DNA from: Lates calcarifer
Lineage: Eukaryota; Chordata; Actinopteri; Centropomidae
Length of the DNA: 64,000 nucleotides
Direction: 5' to 3'
NCBI RefSeq assembly: GCF_001640805.2
Contig: NC_066856.1
Location: forward strand, 17,041,616 to 17,105,615
Below the pieces are notes generated by a model that was given only the letters and a program-made list of their open reading frames with translations, was not told the origin of the DNA and searched no databases. Positions 51,406 to 62,906 of the stretch are shown here, piece by piece. Each line of letters starts with the position of its first letter. Within the stretch, counting starts at the first letter, position 1. The position numbers and the translations under genes were made by a program.

Positions 51406-52894
51406 GTGAGTGTGATTTTAAGTGATGGAAAGGAGCTTCTGCCGTTGTGTGTGTGTGCAGCTGCATGTATGTGTGGAATACAGTTTGTATGCAGTGTGAA
51501 GAGCATGTAGCCTGTTAGAGAATATAAAATGCATCTGTTAAAAAGCTTTGTGATCGATTATAGAGTCACAGCTCTGCTGGGAGCTTTTAACAATTAGAGA
51601 AGCACATATGTAGCGTACCATCAAATCCTATAGAACTTTAAATAAAATGAAGAGGCATGTTTGTCCTTGGTTTACATCTACATCATCATCATCTCTTTTA
51701 CATCATTTAAAAGAGGGAGGAAAGCTATAAGATCAGGTTACAGTTTCAGTATCCTTAAAGTTCTGTTTTGTAGAGAGCCGTCCCATCTCACTGATAAAGA
51801 CTTGTCCTTATCACTCCCAGCAAATCAGTCTAATGAGCCTGTAAAAGACCAACTTCGAGTCCCTTTGGAAAGCTGTCCTCTGAAAAAGAAAAGCATCCCT
51901 TGGATCGAGCTCTCCACCAGGAGAAGCTACCCTCAAAGTTTGTCCATTTCTTTAAAGGTTATCCCAGGAGAGGTGAGAACCTAATGAAACTCGATGCTGT
52001 CTGGAGGTAGGACCAAAATGCTAGAGAGGGTGTTTGGAGCACCCGCTGGAACCAGTCAATATTGCATTCCCCTAGGATGATGGCTTTAAAAGGGTAAAGA
52101 CAGACTCTTTCTACTCAAAGCCGAGTGTTGAATACAGATGCATGTGGTTTAGGCAACTCGACCAGGCGACTCCTCGGAATGAAATCTGGAGTTAAATCAG
52201 GAGCATGTCTCGATCCCCATCGTCTCGCTCACTTTGTTTTCTTTTCTTCCAGCCCACATCAATCCCGCCGTCTTCCAATACCCAGGAGTTTTTCCTTCAC
52301 TTTAATCTCTATCACTCATCATGTGTGCGCAGGCTAAACTCTCCCCAGCTCATACTGTCGACCTTTACTCTCCACTATTTGATCTTCACTATGTAGCACT
52401 CCACCCCACTTGACTCCACTCTGTTGAGTGTCAATCAGGACAGGTTTGCACGGACAACTGGCTCTGCTCTCCAGCTCAGACCTCTTTAGCACATTTTAGA
52501 TGTGCATAGTTAACATTCCTGCAATTTCCAAATCTGAAGAGGGTATGTTTAATGTTATAAAAGAACATGTACACTCATAACCTGCTGAAGAGCATTTTTT
52601 GTTGCTGTGATGAAAATCCTTGGACTAGAACACATTTTTGTGTTAAAGAAACTTTCTCCATTTACCTAAACCAAATAAATCCTGTTTGACCCTCAAACAA
52701 GGGCTGGGAAAAAATACAAAATTATGTACAAGATAAAACCTGTATTCACAGATGGTGAGCTCAGTATTATAACACAGATAGTTGGTTACTTGCTGAAGGG
52801 CACAGTTTTTGTGTTATAGGTTTGTAGAAGTTGCCGTAGTGTGCAGTAGACCATATTAGCTTGAATGGTTATTTGTCTCTATATGTCAACCCTG

Positions 52895-53010
52895 TTATAG
52901 ACTGCCGATCTGTCTACAGTGTACCCTGCCTCTCAATGTCAGCAGGGATTGGCTCCAGCCCCTCAGCGACCCTTAAATGATAAGCGGTATAGCTAATGGA
53001 TGGATGAATG
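52895..53010 (+). repeat. Retroelement 3' tail (AAGCGGTATAG-AATGGATGGATG)
   Basis: The order 'cagtgtaccctgcctctcaa' (52917), 'attggctccagcccctcagc' (52948), 'aagcggtatagctaatggat' (52982) and 'ggatgaatg' follows the very common fish repeat that reads GTGTACCCCGCCTCTC, GGCTCCAGCCCCC, AAGCGGTATAGAAAATGGATGG. I believe this is the 3' end of a non-LTR retrotransposon. The 5' part is missing, as usual for such insertions. Confidence 0.7.
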
Positions 53011-53996
53011 TAGACCATATTGTCACATGTATTATTGTCTTGGCAGGTATCCAAATATTGGAACATTTTGCTTTTTTGGAGGCTTTTTTTAGAATGTTTG
53101 GAGGGTAAAGTGGGGTAGGGAAAACAGAAAAACAAAATGACAGCCTAATATCTCAGAGCTTGTTGTTCCTTTACAGTTTGTTAAAAATATATTTATAGTT
53201 CATCATAAATCACAATTTGAGATTTCCCTTTTAATATTTCAATTTGAGTATTTGCTTTTCCATTTCTGATTTTAAGGTTGCAAGTTTTATTTTCAATGTT
53301 TCAAAATATCTGTTCAATTTCAATATTCAATTTTCTTTCACACTTTTTTCAGCGCTCAGTTATCCTCAGGAGAGTAAGATCTTTTATGTAATGCCCATGT
53401 CTCTTTAAAGCTACTGTTCTCGCTTTTGATTTTAAATAGACAATTATTTTACTATTTACAATGTGAGCAAAAAATGTGTCTCTTTATCGTTTTCTCTTGA
53501 ATTTCTTTATTTCTGGGTAAAATTTTCCTTCATATGAGTGCAATACGTTGTTCATGCCATATATTTCTGCTTGACTATGTAAGCCGAATCCATCATGTTG
53601 TTCCTATTAATAGGTGGACAGTCAACAATTACACCCTGCCTAAAATCTTGACTGGAAAATTGCTGAATGAATTCATATTTGTAATAAGGATGAGTAAGTC
53701 TGGAGAATAACAGTTTAGGCTTCAAACTGCCTCTGATGTTCAAACTCCCTTCCCCTGGAAGTTACAACTTCCCCACCCATCTCAGTCAATCCGCCACAAC
53801 ATCCTTTTCTTATCATCACACATTAACCTCCCACTGTGATCATCTTCAGAACCAGAGGCTGTATTAGTCAGTGATTAGCATTAGCATTAGTCCTTTCCTC
53901 CGTTGTCAGATCGAGTATCATCGCCCAAGGTGGTTGTAATTTGGAGGTTTATGATATGAATTCAGACTCAAATCTGAAATCTTGCTGATCTAGTAA

Positions 53997-54345
53997 GTCT
54001 CTTCATCTTCTCTGGAAATTCATAAAGTCAGTGAGGTAGTATACAAGTCATTTCAGGGTCAGTCGAGTTTTCTGCACTACATCCCTTAGAGCAATTCTTG
54101 TTCTCCGACCCCCCACCACTGCTTCCCCTGTTACCAGTCAAAGGCAATTTTGCTTACATGTCCTACAGACAAACTCCTTTTACCTTCGGTTATATTCAAA
54201 GTTGTTAAGGGAACATGCAAGTCATTCCAGGGTCATCCAAGTTTATTTTTCCCTTCTACTGAAGTTAGCGTTTGAAGCAGGCTTTCCCCATCATTGCGCC
54301 AAACCAGTCAAAAGCAATTTTGTTTATGTGTGCAGTTTGCGGTGC
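53997..54345. repeat. Diverged tandem duplication, unit about 172 bp
   Basis: Unit 1 (about 53997-54171) and unit 2 (about 54172-54345) share ordered anchors. 'caagtcatttcagggtcagt' at 54044 pairs with 'caagtcattccagggtcatc' at 54218. 'accagtcaaaggcaattttg' at 54133 pairs with 'accagtcaaaagcaattttg' at 54303. Offsets are 174 and 170 bases. A partial third unit is not convincing. Confidence 0.75.
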
Positions 54346-54476
54346 TCCTCTTGAGGCTTCCTTAAGAAAGTTAAACAGAAAAGTTCATTCTGTCCAAAGT
54401 GTCCATCCTCATTTCTGTAGCCTTGAAGATGTCAGCTTGCTACAAGAGAAACAGTGCTGATACTGTATCTGTTTCA

Positions 54477-54605
54477 GGCAGCAGGGAGGCTGTGTGATTA
54501 GATGCACTGTCCCATAACAGAAAGGTCACAAGTTCAGTCCTCACAGCAGCCAATCTGTGTCAATCAAGAGCTGGATACTTGTTGAAGAACTCCTGAAAAA
54601 CAGAC
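54477..54605 (+). mobile_element. tRNA-derived SINE-like element
   Basis: The head 'ggcagcagggaggctgtgtg' then 'attagatgcactgtcccata' has an A-box-like segment. 'aaaggtcacaagttcagtcc' near 54522 is a B-box-like segment (relative of GGTTCGANTCC) at about tRNA spacing. A body, 'gagctggatacttgttgaag', follows with no further structure I recognise. The polarity is +. No tail repeat or target duplication is clear. Confidence 0.55.
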
Positions 54606-55939
54606 TTACACTAGCACCCTACTTTTTCAACTGTTGTTGGAAGTTTAATACATTTTGGATGTCCTCTATTTTGGTTCACATTTTGAACTCCTGAGTGACG
54701 TCTGTAAACAGATTGTTTTATTAGTAGGCTCAAATGAGTTTTGCATAATCTCTAAGTTTGTCCTTGGTGTATTTTGCTCTGCTAGACTTTCCAGTCAAGT
54801 CCTCGCTGCCAGTCACAAGCTAAAAACACCCATTTCCTTTTTGAGATCGTTTCCTACTTTATATTTGATTTTTGATTATGTTATCACCCCAAGGAAACCA
54901 CTGTTACCTTGGAAACAAGACCTGAATTTGAGGTTGTCTTGTTGCAGTGAGTGTGTGTGAGCAGTTCAGCTGGCATTGTTCCTACCTTAACTTGATGAAC
55001 TGAATCACAGGAGTAGAAACACTCCAGAGTTCAAAAAGTCCAGTCTGAACTTGCTGAATGATGCACAATGTGTCTGAGTTCAGGGTAGAATGAGAGTGTA
55101 AGCTAAATGACTAAAAAGTTTGGCATGGTAAAGTGATACAGAACCCAGAATAAATGTGCTTAGTCAAGATGGAAGTCAGTTAAATGTAGCATCAAAGCTT
55201 GGACCCACCCCCACTGGCCAGCTCAGTTCAGTGACAACTTTCCTTTGTAAAGTCATTGTGGGACACATTAAAATCATAGCATGACTTGGGATCAGAATAT
55301 TTGGCTTGTTTCTCATGAAGGATTACCAGTCTATTAAACCACCCCTTTCTCTTGAGATCCAAGAGAAATAAAGAACTTTTCAGATATACTGTAGCTTTAG
55401 ATGAAGAGAATGCTCTAGTTTTTTTTATTTTTTATTTTTTTTTATCAGAGTGCAGATAGTAATATAATTCATATAAACAATGTATTCAGTAGATGATCCA
55501 AGATATACTGATTTGCAATTCCAACTTGTTTTTCACAATTTTTCCCCCCAAATGTATGCATTTTATGCATGGTTGCTCTCTGTAATTTAACCATAGCAGA
55601 ATGCCGAGCAGTCTGTCTTGTACCTTGTCTTGTCTTTTTTCATCAGCTTGTGAAACAGGAACAATACATTTTTCCTCATTTATCAATTCCTCCCCACACC
55701 CTCCACCTCCCCTCTTTTCCTCTCTTTCTCCATAACTCTCCTCATCTTTTGTTGAAGCTGTGGAGCTGACAGGAAGGTATTGTGTGTCTGATGATGGCAG
55801 GGGATCTGTGGCGAATGCCATTGCAGTATGACTTTGGATTCTTCCTTTTTTTTTTCAGAAGAACCAACATATGGTTGTACAAATTGAAGCCATGTGCATC
55901 ACTGGAATCTCATAAAACTAACCTAAAATAAATAATGCT

Positions 55940-56060
55940 GCTGCAACAGTTAAGTAATTAATTGACTTGTCAATTAGCAGAAAATTAGCAGCTGTTTAAT
56001 TGCAAAACTGTCATTTAATGGGACACATCATAGATTTTACACATGATTATCAGTTAACAG
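55940..56060. repeat. Terminal fragment of the ATTAATC fish repeat (inverted relative to 13490)
   Basis: 'gctgcaacagttaagtaatt' then 'aattgacttgtcaattagca' and 'gaaaattagcagctgttt' match the opposite end of the family at 13490-13790. Confidence 0.5.
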
Positions 56061-58361
56061 ATCATGGCAAATACTACAAAACTGTTCAGTATCTTTTGAT
56101 CTGAACTTGATCCCTACTAAAAGTCATATCTGGTGTTTTACTGCACAACACAAATGTATAAAACTTCTTTACCACTCTTATAGCTGAAACATCCATCATG
56201 CTTTAGCTGTAAAGGTTATAGGGTGTTGTCCTTCCTCCTTTTTGAGCCAGAGGGCCATAACTCAGCTGGTATCTGTCTCAGAATTAATGTGTACAGGTAA
56301 TTTATGAGCAACTTAGACAAGGTGCTTTATAGCCTCATACAGTATTTATATACACTGTATGTTCAACCTCACTCTGAAGATATGGTCAGATAAGGAAACC
56401 CAAGCCATATGTCAGAGTCCGTGGGTATTGATGGAGCTGTAATGAGGAGCAGACCTTTTAAGATTTCACCCTTGGCTTGATTATTGGAATCTTTCCCTGT
56501 AAGCACTTTGAATTAGAGTCCAGGCTTTAAAATGTACTTGTGATTTTACCGTTTTCCATTGACTCCCACTTATTGCTGTTGTGAGACTAATGTGTTGCCT
56601 AGCTGATTTTGGGTGATCTTTAATGGAACAAAATGTGAAATACAGTAAATGGACAAATCCTAGCTGGTATTCAGATACGTCCCACACTAGCAAAAACAAG
56701 CTACTTCCTAAAAAAGCCCTTGACAAAGACTATGTCTACTTAAAGTACATTTAGCATACTGTGCATTTCCTCAGCACTAATTCTCAGCACAACGAGTCAT
56801 GTCTTACTCACCCCCTGCTGTTCTGTCTTGTTTTTTCCCAGAAAACCTAATCTCATTTACTCATTCCAATAGCTTCTACTTAGCTGCTCTTTTTTTCTTT
56901 GTTAAGCTAATGTCAATTAAAATCAACACTTTTCGCTGATGTTTCATATTAAAAGTATACTAGGAAAGGAAACCGTTACACTGAAGCTGATGGAATGGAA
57001 GTGTTTCACTGAGAGTAGACTAATATTAAACCAGAAACATAGCAAAGTAGAACTGGAATTAGGTGACTGTCTTTGTATTTTTATTCTGTTAGAAAGTTCT
57101 TACATCCATGACTTTATAAACTTTCCAGTGAAGTAGATTCATTTCTTAAAAGTAAATTAATTTGCGTTCACTTAGCCCTGGAAGTGACACCATAATGAGA
57201 ACTAACTTGAATGTGACTCCATTGTGCTGTGTGCAGGTCTGAGACACAGGTTCTGCTGGTGTGCTCTGTTGAGAGTGATATTGCAGTGTCAAATGTTAGA
57301 TGAGGCAGATGTCTGAGTGAAGAATAGGATCAGCGCAACCCCCTTTATTATTCATGAGCTGGAGACTCTGGTCACTGCAGAGAAATTTATTAGAGGGCAA
57401 CTTCTTCAGCCTTTGAGCAGAGCAGGCAAGAGCCATTCGGGCTGTGAATATTGCCTAGATATTAAAAAAATGGAAGCCTTGTGTATTTATGCAAAATGCA
57501 GGTAATAAGAACATTTACTCCAAGCCAGTATAAGTCCTTTTACATCTGAATCATTTATATTTGAACATGTATTGCTCAACTTCAGTGATTTTCTTTAAAA
57601 TCTGAATAGCATAATTTGAAATTTAATTCATGAGTTTGGAACTGAATTCTGAAGTTCAAGCTGAATGTAGTATTATGAAATGTAATTTATTTGGTGTATT
57701 TGATCCTCATTGAAAATTCAACTCTCTGTTTACTTCTTCATTCAGTTCTCAAAATTCTAATTTAGTCCATAAAAGTTTCAAATAGCTACCAGCCTTCAGA
57801 GAAGGTCTGCTTATGTGCTTCTCAAGGCTTCCTCCATTTTTATTCTCCTGCTCAAGATTTTTCTTGAGGAAAGTGCTGTTGTGTATATAAACATGATGGT
57901 TATCATTATATTTCAGAATAGGTCAAAGTTGAACATGGAAGTATGTTAATAATGGACAGTTTGCATAACAATTTGAGTGCTCACCTTCATTTTCGTTGTC
58001 ATGTCCCGAGTTTAGGAAGTGATGTTGGTGAGTCGACTGTGATCATAACCAACATGGATGTTTGACAAAGCTGCAAAAATAAGATGCAGGTTATGAAAAA
58101 AGGAAATATCCTTTGAGGTTTTTGATACTCATATGCTTTTTTCCCCTGCTTTTTGTTAAAGCACTAATGAGATCTTTTGTGAACATGCCATGATAATGAG
58201 TGTGACTTTCATTCTCCCTCTGTCTACTAATAACCGCTTTTGATCACTGCATGTTGATCATCATATGGTTCATTTCAAAAAAATTAATTTCCTTCACTGG
58301 CTGTATTTCTAGGATGTGGGATGCTCTTGTGAGTGGGTATTGTGCTTTATTGTTATTCATA

Positions 58362-58386
58362 ACACACACACACACACACACACACA
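58362..58386. repeat. (CA)n microsatellite
   Basis: Uninterrupted AC run of about 12 units. Confidence 0.96.
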
Positions 58387-60954
58387 GTGAGAGCAGCACA
58401 AGATGTGGACATCAGAAATAGATGAATACTTCCCAATTCTGCTGCTACGCTCTCATTAGGCATTGTGTGCTAGCACGGATTTCAAGTATCTACACCGCAG
58501 TAATCAGTGTAGATTATAAGATTTAGCAACAGCATTGTTAATATTTAATGAGCACCAAAGAACACATTGGTTTTATACTAATCTAAAATTGTTTGACCCA
58601 CTGTGGTGTACCACCACACTAAGACTTAAATCCCCTCTTTGTATGCATGGCCAGGCTAACTTACAAGAGAGACCTTTTATGTTGTAATCAAATATTTATG
58701 TTATAATGGTTTAGATGACAAGGCCTCTTTCATTCTGCAATGTTAATGGCACATTTGTCTGTTCCCCGGCCTCTGTTGTATGAAAATTAGACAAGCTGTA
58801 CAAACTTAGAGAACATATTGTGGGGCAGCGAACGACACTCCAAAATGTCTAGTTTACAATGACTACACTGTGGCTTGATGGGAACAATATTATGAAAGGG
58901 GACTTCAGCAGAGCTTGGTAAACAACACCGCCTGCCTGTTCTGATCTGTGCAAAAACCACAAAGTATTTGATGTAGATGGCTGTGGTTTTGAATCAAACT
59001 CCACTGGCTCCCTGTGCTCATGTCAAAGCTCTGTCATCAAATGTCAGCATCCTCTGGAGTGAAGTGGGTGTTTGGTACAGATCGAAGCTCTGTAGGGGTT
59101 TGTTTGGACTAATTTGAGCTCGCTCTGAGAGGTGCTTCTGAGTGCATCAGCATCTGACTGAAAAACTTTGAGTGTTTTTTGCTTCAATGCCTGAATTGGA
59201 TTCAATTAATCAAATATTCCACTGAAAATAGTTCCTCTGTCATCCCCTGTGGGCTTGCAAGATGGCTTAGTAAAAATTTGTAGCTTGGTCCTTCACAGAG
59301 GGACAGAAGCTGCAGTCATAGTTACAATGGACAATAGTCACTCTGAGTCACAGCAAAAAAATGTTAAAACACTCATAGAAAAATATCAGCTGTTCCCACA
59401 CCATCACTCACTTCTCCATATGTTCCAAACAACTGTCATTTTGTCAGATGAATTTCTACATAGACCACATCAGATGGATCATTAGAGCTAATGAGTATGA
59501 ATAACTGCTTGCGTGAACCCAACTAGTTTATGTTGTGGAGAAACAATATTCAGAACATACTGAACAAAACAGGTATCTTAATAGTTTTTAATGCATCTCT
59601 CAGGTGTTCTGAGCAGGTTGTCCTGGCTAAATAAGCATCTGTGACTTTGGCTTCTAGCTGAAATACATATGTTAGTCTTTTGGTATGTGGTCATAGTAGG
59701 AAGTTGATTTAGAGAATATGTATAAAACTGCTTTTCAATACCAGAAAGAAAAACAAAACAAAATTTGAACACTTATAAATGAGTTTCTTGTGTTGCTGAG
59801 GTCTGGGAACAACCTCCATCATCTACCATTCAGTTATGTTTAATAAAAGCCCATTATTAGCCTCATATGTTGGCAGACTGCTACAGCAGTTGAACCCCAG
59901 GCGTGAGCGTGTGGGCATGCGTGTTGTGAAGGCGTTAGGTCCCGGCTGCTCACTGTGCTGCAGCAGATAACAGCAGAATTAGTGAGGGCCGACAGCTGTA
60001 AAGGCCTGTTGATGAAACTGCTGAGAGGTGATAAGACGGCGACCTCAGATGGGCCGTATCAAACAGATGGAATGCAGGGGGAGGGCTGCCAATCCCAAAC
60101 ATTCCCCCCGTTGATAACAGGATGCAGCGGTTCATTGTTGAATGCTGCTGCTCTAATGGAAAGATGAGACAAAATGGATAGATTTGATGTTCTCTTTCAC
60201 GTCAACCATGCTGTCTAAATAGAAATGAAGGTTATATGGTTATATTATATTTCTTATTTATTCAGACTGTCTTTTGTCATGTTATTGCATACGTGGTAAA
60301 GGTTTTTTTTTTTTTTTTTACCTCCAGTCTTTACTGAAAACTGTGTACACCAAGCATCAGTTGTCATCTAAGAACTAATCCACTACCTCTGTTTACTCTA
60401 GGAATCTATTTCCCCTCTGATCCTCTAGCACAGCTGCAGCCTGAGCGTTGAGGGTATAATATGTATGATTGGCTCAGCGCCTTCCAACAACGCCATCGTG
60501 CACTCTCTCTTTGGCACCAATGGCTACTAATTATTGCCCTCCTGCTGTAGCTTTGCATCTATTTGATGGAGAGGGGTAGAGGGGGAGTGGTAGATGGACT
60601 TCCTCTCTCAGCAGTGTCACTGAATCAACCCGCAAAACCTGGCAGATTATTTCTTCTCAAATCTACACTTGGCTTCACTTGGAAAGAGGATTTTTTTTTA
60701 TGATTACAGTATCACAGCTGCCTAATGGCATTTTCACAATTATATAAATGATAAGTTGTCATTGTCAAGGGCAAACAAGGAGGAAGTCTTTCCAGCCAGG
60801 CTCAGGGACAGTTGTGTATCTGGCTTGTAAGTGTGAACAATTAAAGTATTTTTGTCTCTGTGATGTAAATAGATGCCATATTTCCATGGACAAATTTTCT
60901 GGGCACAGTCATATAAAAGCCCCCACCCCCATCCCCCCACCCCCGTTGTAGCTG

Positions 60955-61285
60955 TTTTGTGTTTTTGTAATCATTTTACATCTCTCTGTGGTCATTTTGC
61001 TTGTGTTTCTAGCCATTTTCTGTCTCTTTGTAGTTGCCTTATATATCATGTACTTGTTGTTAGTCTTTTTGGTGTCATTTTACATGTTTGTCATCATTTT
61101 GCATTTATTTGTAGTTGTTTTGAGTCTCTTTGTAGTTGTTTTACATCTGTTTGTGTTTTGCATCTCTTCATAGTTGTTTTGAGTCTCTTTGTGGTTATTT
61201 GTATCTCTTTGTAATCACCTTGCATCAGTTTGTAATTGTTTTAAGTTTCTTTGTGGGCTCTCTGTGTTTGTGTTCATTTTGTATC
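60955..61285. repeat. Degenerate minisatellite, unit about 21 bp
   Basis: Repeated phrases of the kind 'ttttgcatctctttgtagt' recur with variation ('ttttacatctctctgtggtc', 'ttttgagtctctttgtagtt', 'ttttgagtctctttgtggtt'). Spacing is near 21 bases over some 330 bases. In one frame this gives a hydrophobic low-complexity pseudo-peptide rich in Phe, Val and Leu (60988-61173), which is a by-product of the repeat and not a membrane protein gene. Confidence 0.8.
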
Positions 61286-62680
61286 TCTTCCAGTTGACTT
61301 TATAGCAGGAAGTATTAATCGTCCCTTTAGACAGAGGCTCTGTGGTCCATTTAGTGAACCATCCATGCATATTTTCACTACGTCAGCCCAGGTGCTCCTT
61401 TTAGCTTGTACCTCTCCGTACTCCCTTTGGATTTGCAAGATGGGGTATCAGGTGAGGCATTAAATCAGGATTTATTTGAATGTTAATTCCATTGTAGGAA
61501 CTGATGCTAAAAGCGGATACGCATGGAAGTTTATATTTCACTCATTGTTCGGGTACCAAATCATTCTGCTGAGCAGAGGAAGCAATAGCAAGACGGTATG
61601 AGTATAATTTAATGAAAGCACAGCAGCATCAAATCTGAACCCTCCGTGTGATAAATAAAACACAAGAACAGTGTAATCTTTTTCATCTACCCCCAGCCAT
61701 TTCTCTGTATTGTCGATGGAAAGCATTTACTGTATCTGAGGGTTTGTCTGTCCTCCCCTGATGCCTGCGTCTTCACTCAAACAGCTTGTATTTCTGCTCA
61801 GCAGGAAGCAGCTGAGTCTCACAGGTCCTCATTGACACTTTGATCAGCCGACCATGTGCTGTTTTGATTTCCCTTTGATTTGACAGTCTGAGTTCACCAT
61901 TTCCCCCGTGCTACAAGCATACCTTACTTGCTGACACGCGCTGTGCATTGGTATTTTCAGATTGTCACTCTTAGAAGATGGTGGGCAGAGGCGTCCAAAT
62001 GCAGCTGGAGTTGTCATTTTAGTTTCAAATACTAGTTTCTGATTTATGACTGTCATTTTTTTCCCCCCTGAAAGCTCAGACCTGCCAGACTGTGATGTGT
62101 GAACTGTACTGTGTCACTCCATCAACAGGCCTGACACACAGCAAGAAATAGCAGAAAAAAAATGCCTCAACTAATTGTTTTTCTGTGGTGTTAATTCACT
62201 TGGAGGGAATTGGATTCATTGGAAAGACTTGCTGGTCACTGTAATCATTCTTCCCATCAGTACTGTCTGAAAAGAGATCCCTCCCTAATATTGTACCAAC
62301 ATGAGAGATGGAGAACACAACCTACAGTCCAACATTGTTCAACTGTTCAACATTTGCGCACTAGACCTGTTTCCTGTTGCATAAAGAACTGCTTTGAGCT
62401 CTGTTTTGTATTCCTGATGCAAGAGGAGAATGATACAGGTTAACAACGGGAAAACAACACAGTCTGTTGCATCTTCTCTTTAACATTCAGGATGTTGATC
62501 TCTCTTTGCAAGGCTTATGCTTTCTGAGTTTTCCATTAACGTTTTACTTTTACCAATCTTTATGCAACAGTATACAATAAGATTTTGGATAATAATGTGC
62601 TTCCAGCTTTGTAGCGTGGGGAAGGCTTGTTACAGTTTCAACATGACCACACACACAGAGGGAGATGATTCTCCCAGTTT

Positions 62681-62906
62681 GGTGTGGAAGAACTTGACTG
62701 GTCTGTTCTGACTGTGAGCATCAGTGTTGGACCTCACTAATGCTTTTGAGGCTGAAGGAGCAAATCCTTGCAGCCAGGTTCCCAGAATCTTGTGGAAAGA
62801 GTGGTGCCTGTTATAGCAGCAGATTAATGACCATTGTTTTGGAATGAGATGTTTAACCATCACCAGTTGAGGAGTGTTTGCATGTCCACGTACTTTTGGC
62901 CCATGT
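62681..62906 (+). mobile_element. Second, shorter copy of the Tc1-like element
   Basis: From 'ggtgtggaagaacttgactg' (compare 14249) through 'agcatcagtgttggacctca', 'cagccaggttcccagaatct', 'agcagattaatgaccattgt' to 'cacgtacttttggcccatg' it follows the copy at 14138-14557 in the same order. It lacks the left end and the roughly 80-base block carrying the transposase remnant. The right end resembles the reverse complement of the left inverted end at 14138. Confidence 0.75.

Noticed and set aside
51821..51972. Possible internal exon between a pyrimidine-rich AG (51820) and a GTGAGA donor (51973)
   Set aside because: It is 152 nt and begins out of phase with the phase-0 first exons. It would shift the DPP6 frame, and the ORF around it has no ATG of its own.
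60988..61173. Hydrophobic 61-residue frame resembling a multi-pass membrane peptide
   Set aside because: It is the translation of a T-rich minisatellite with about 21-bp units.
61440..61451. ATGGGGTATCAG followed by GTGAGG, a four-codon first exon in phase 0
   Set aside because: Too short to separate from chance, and no promoter features upstream other than the minisatellite.
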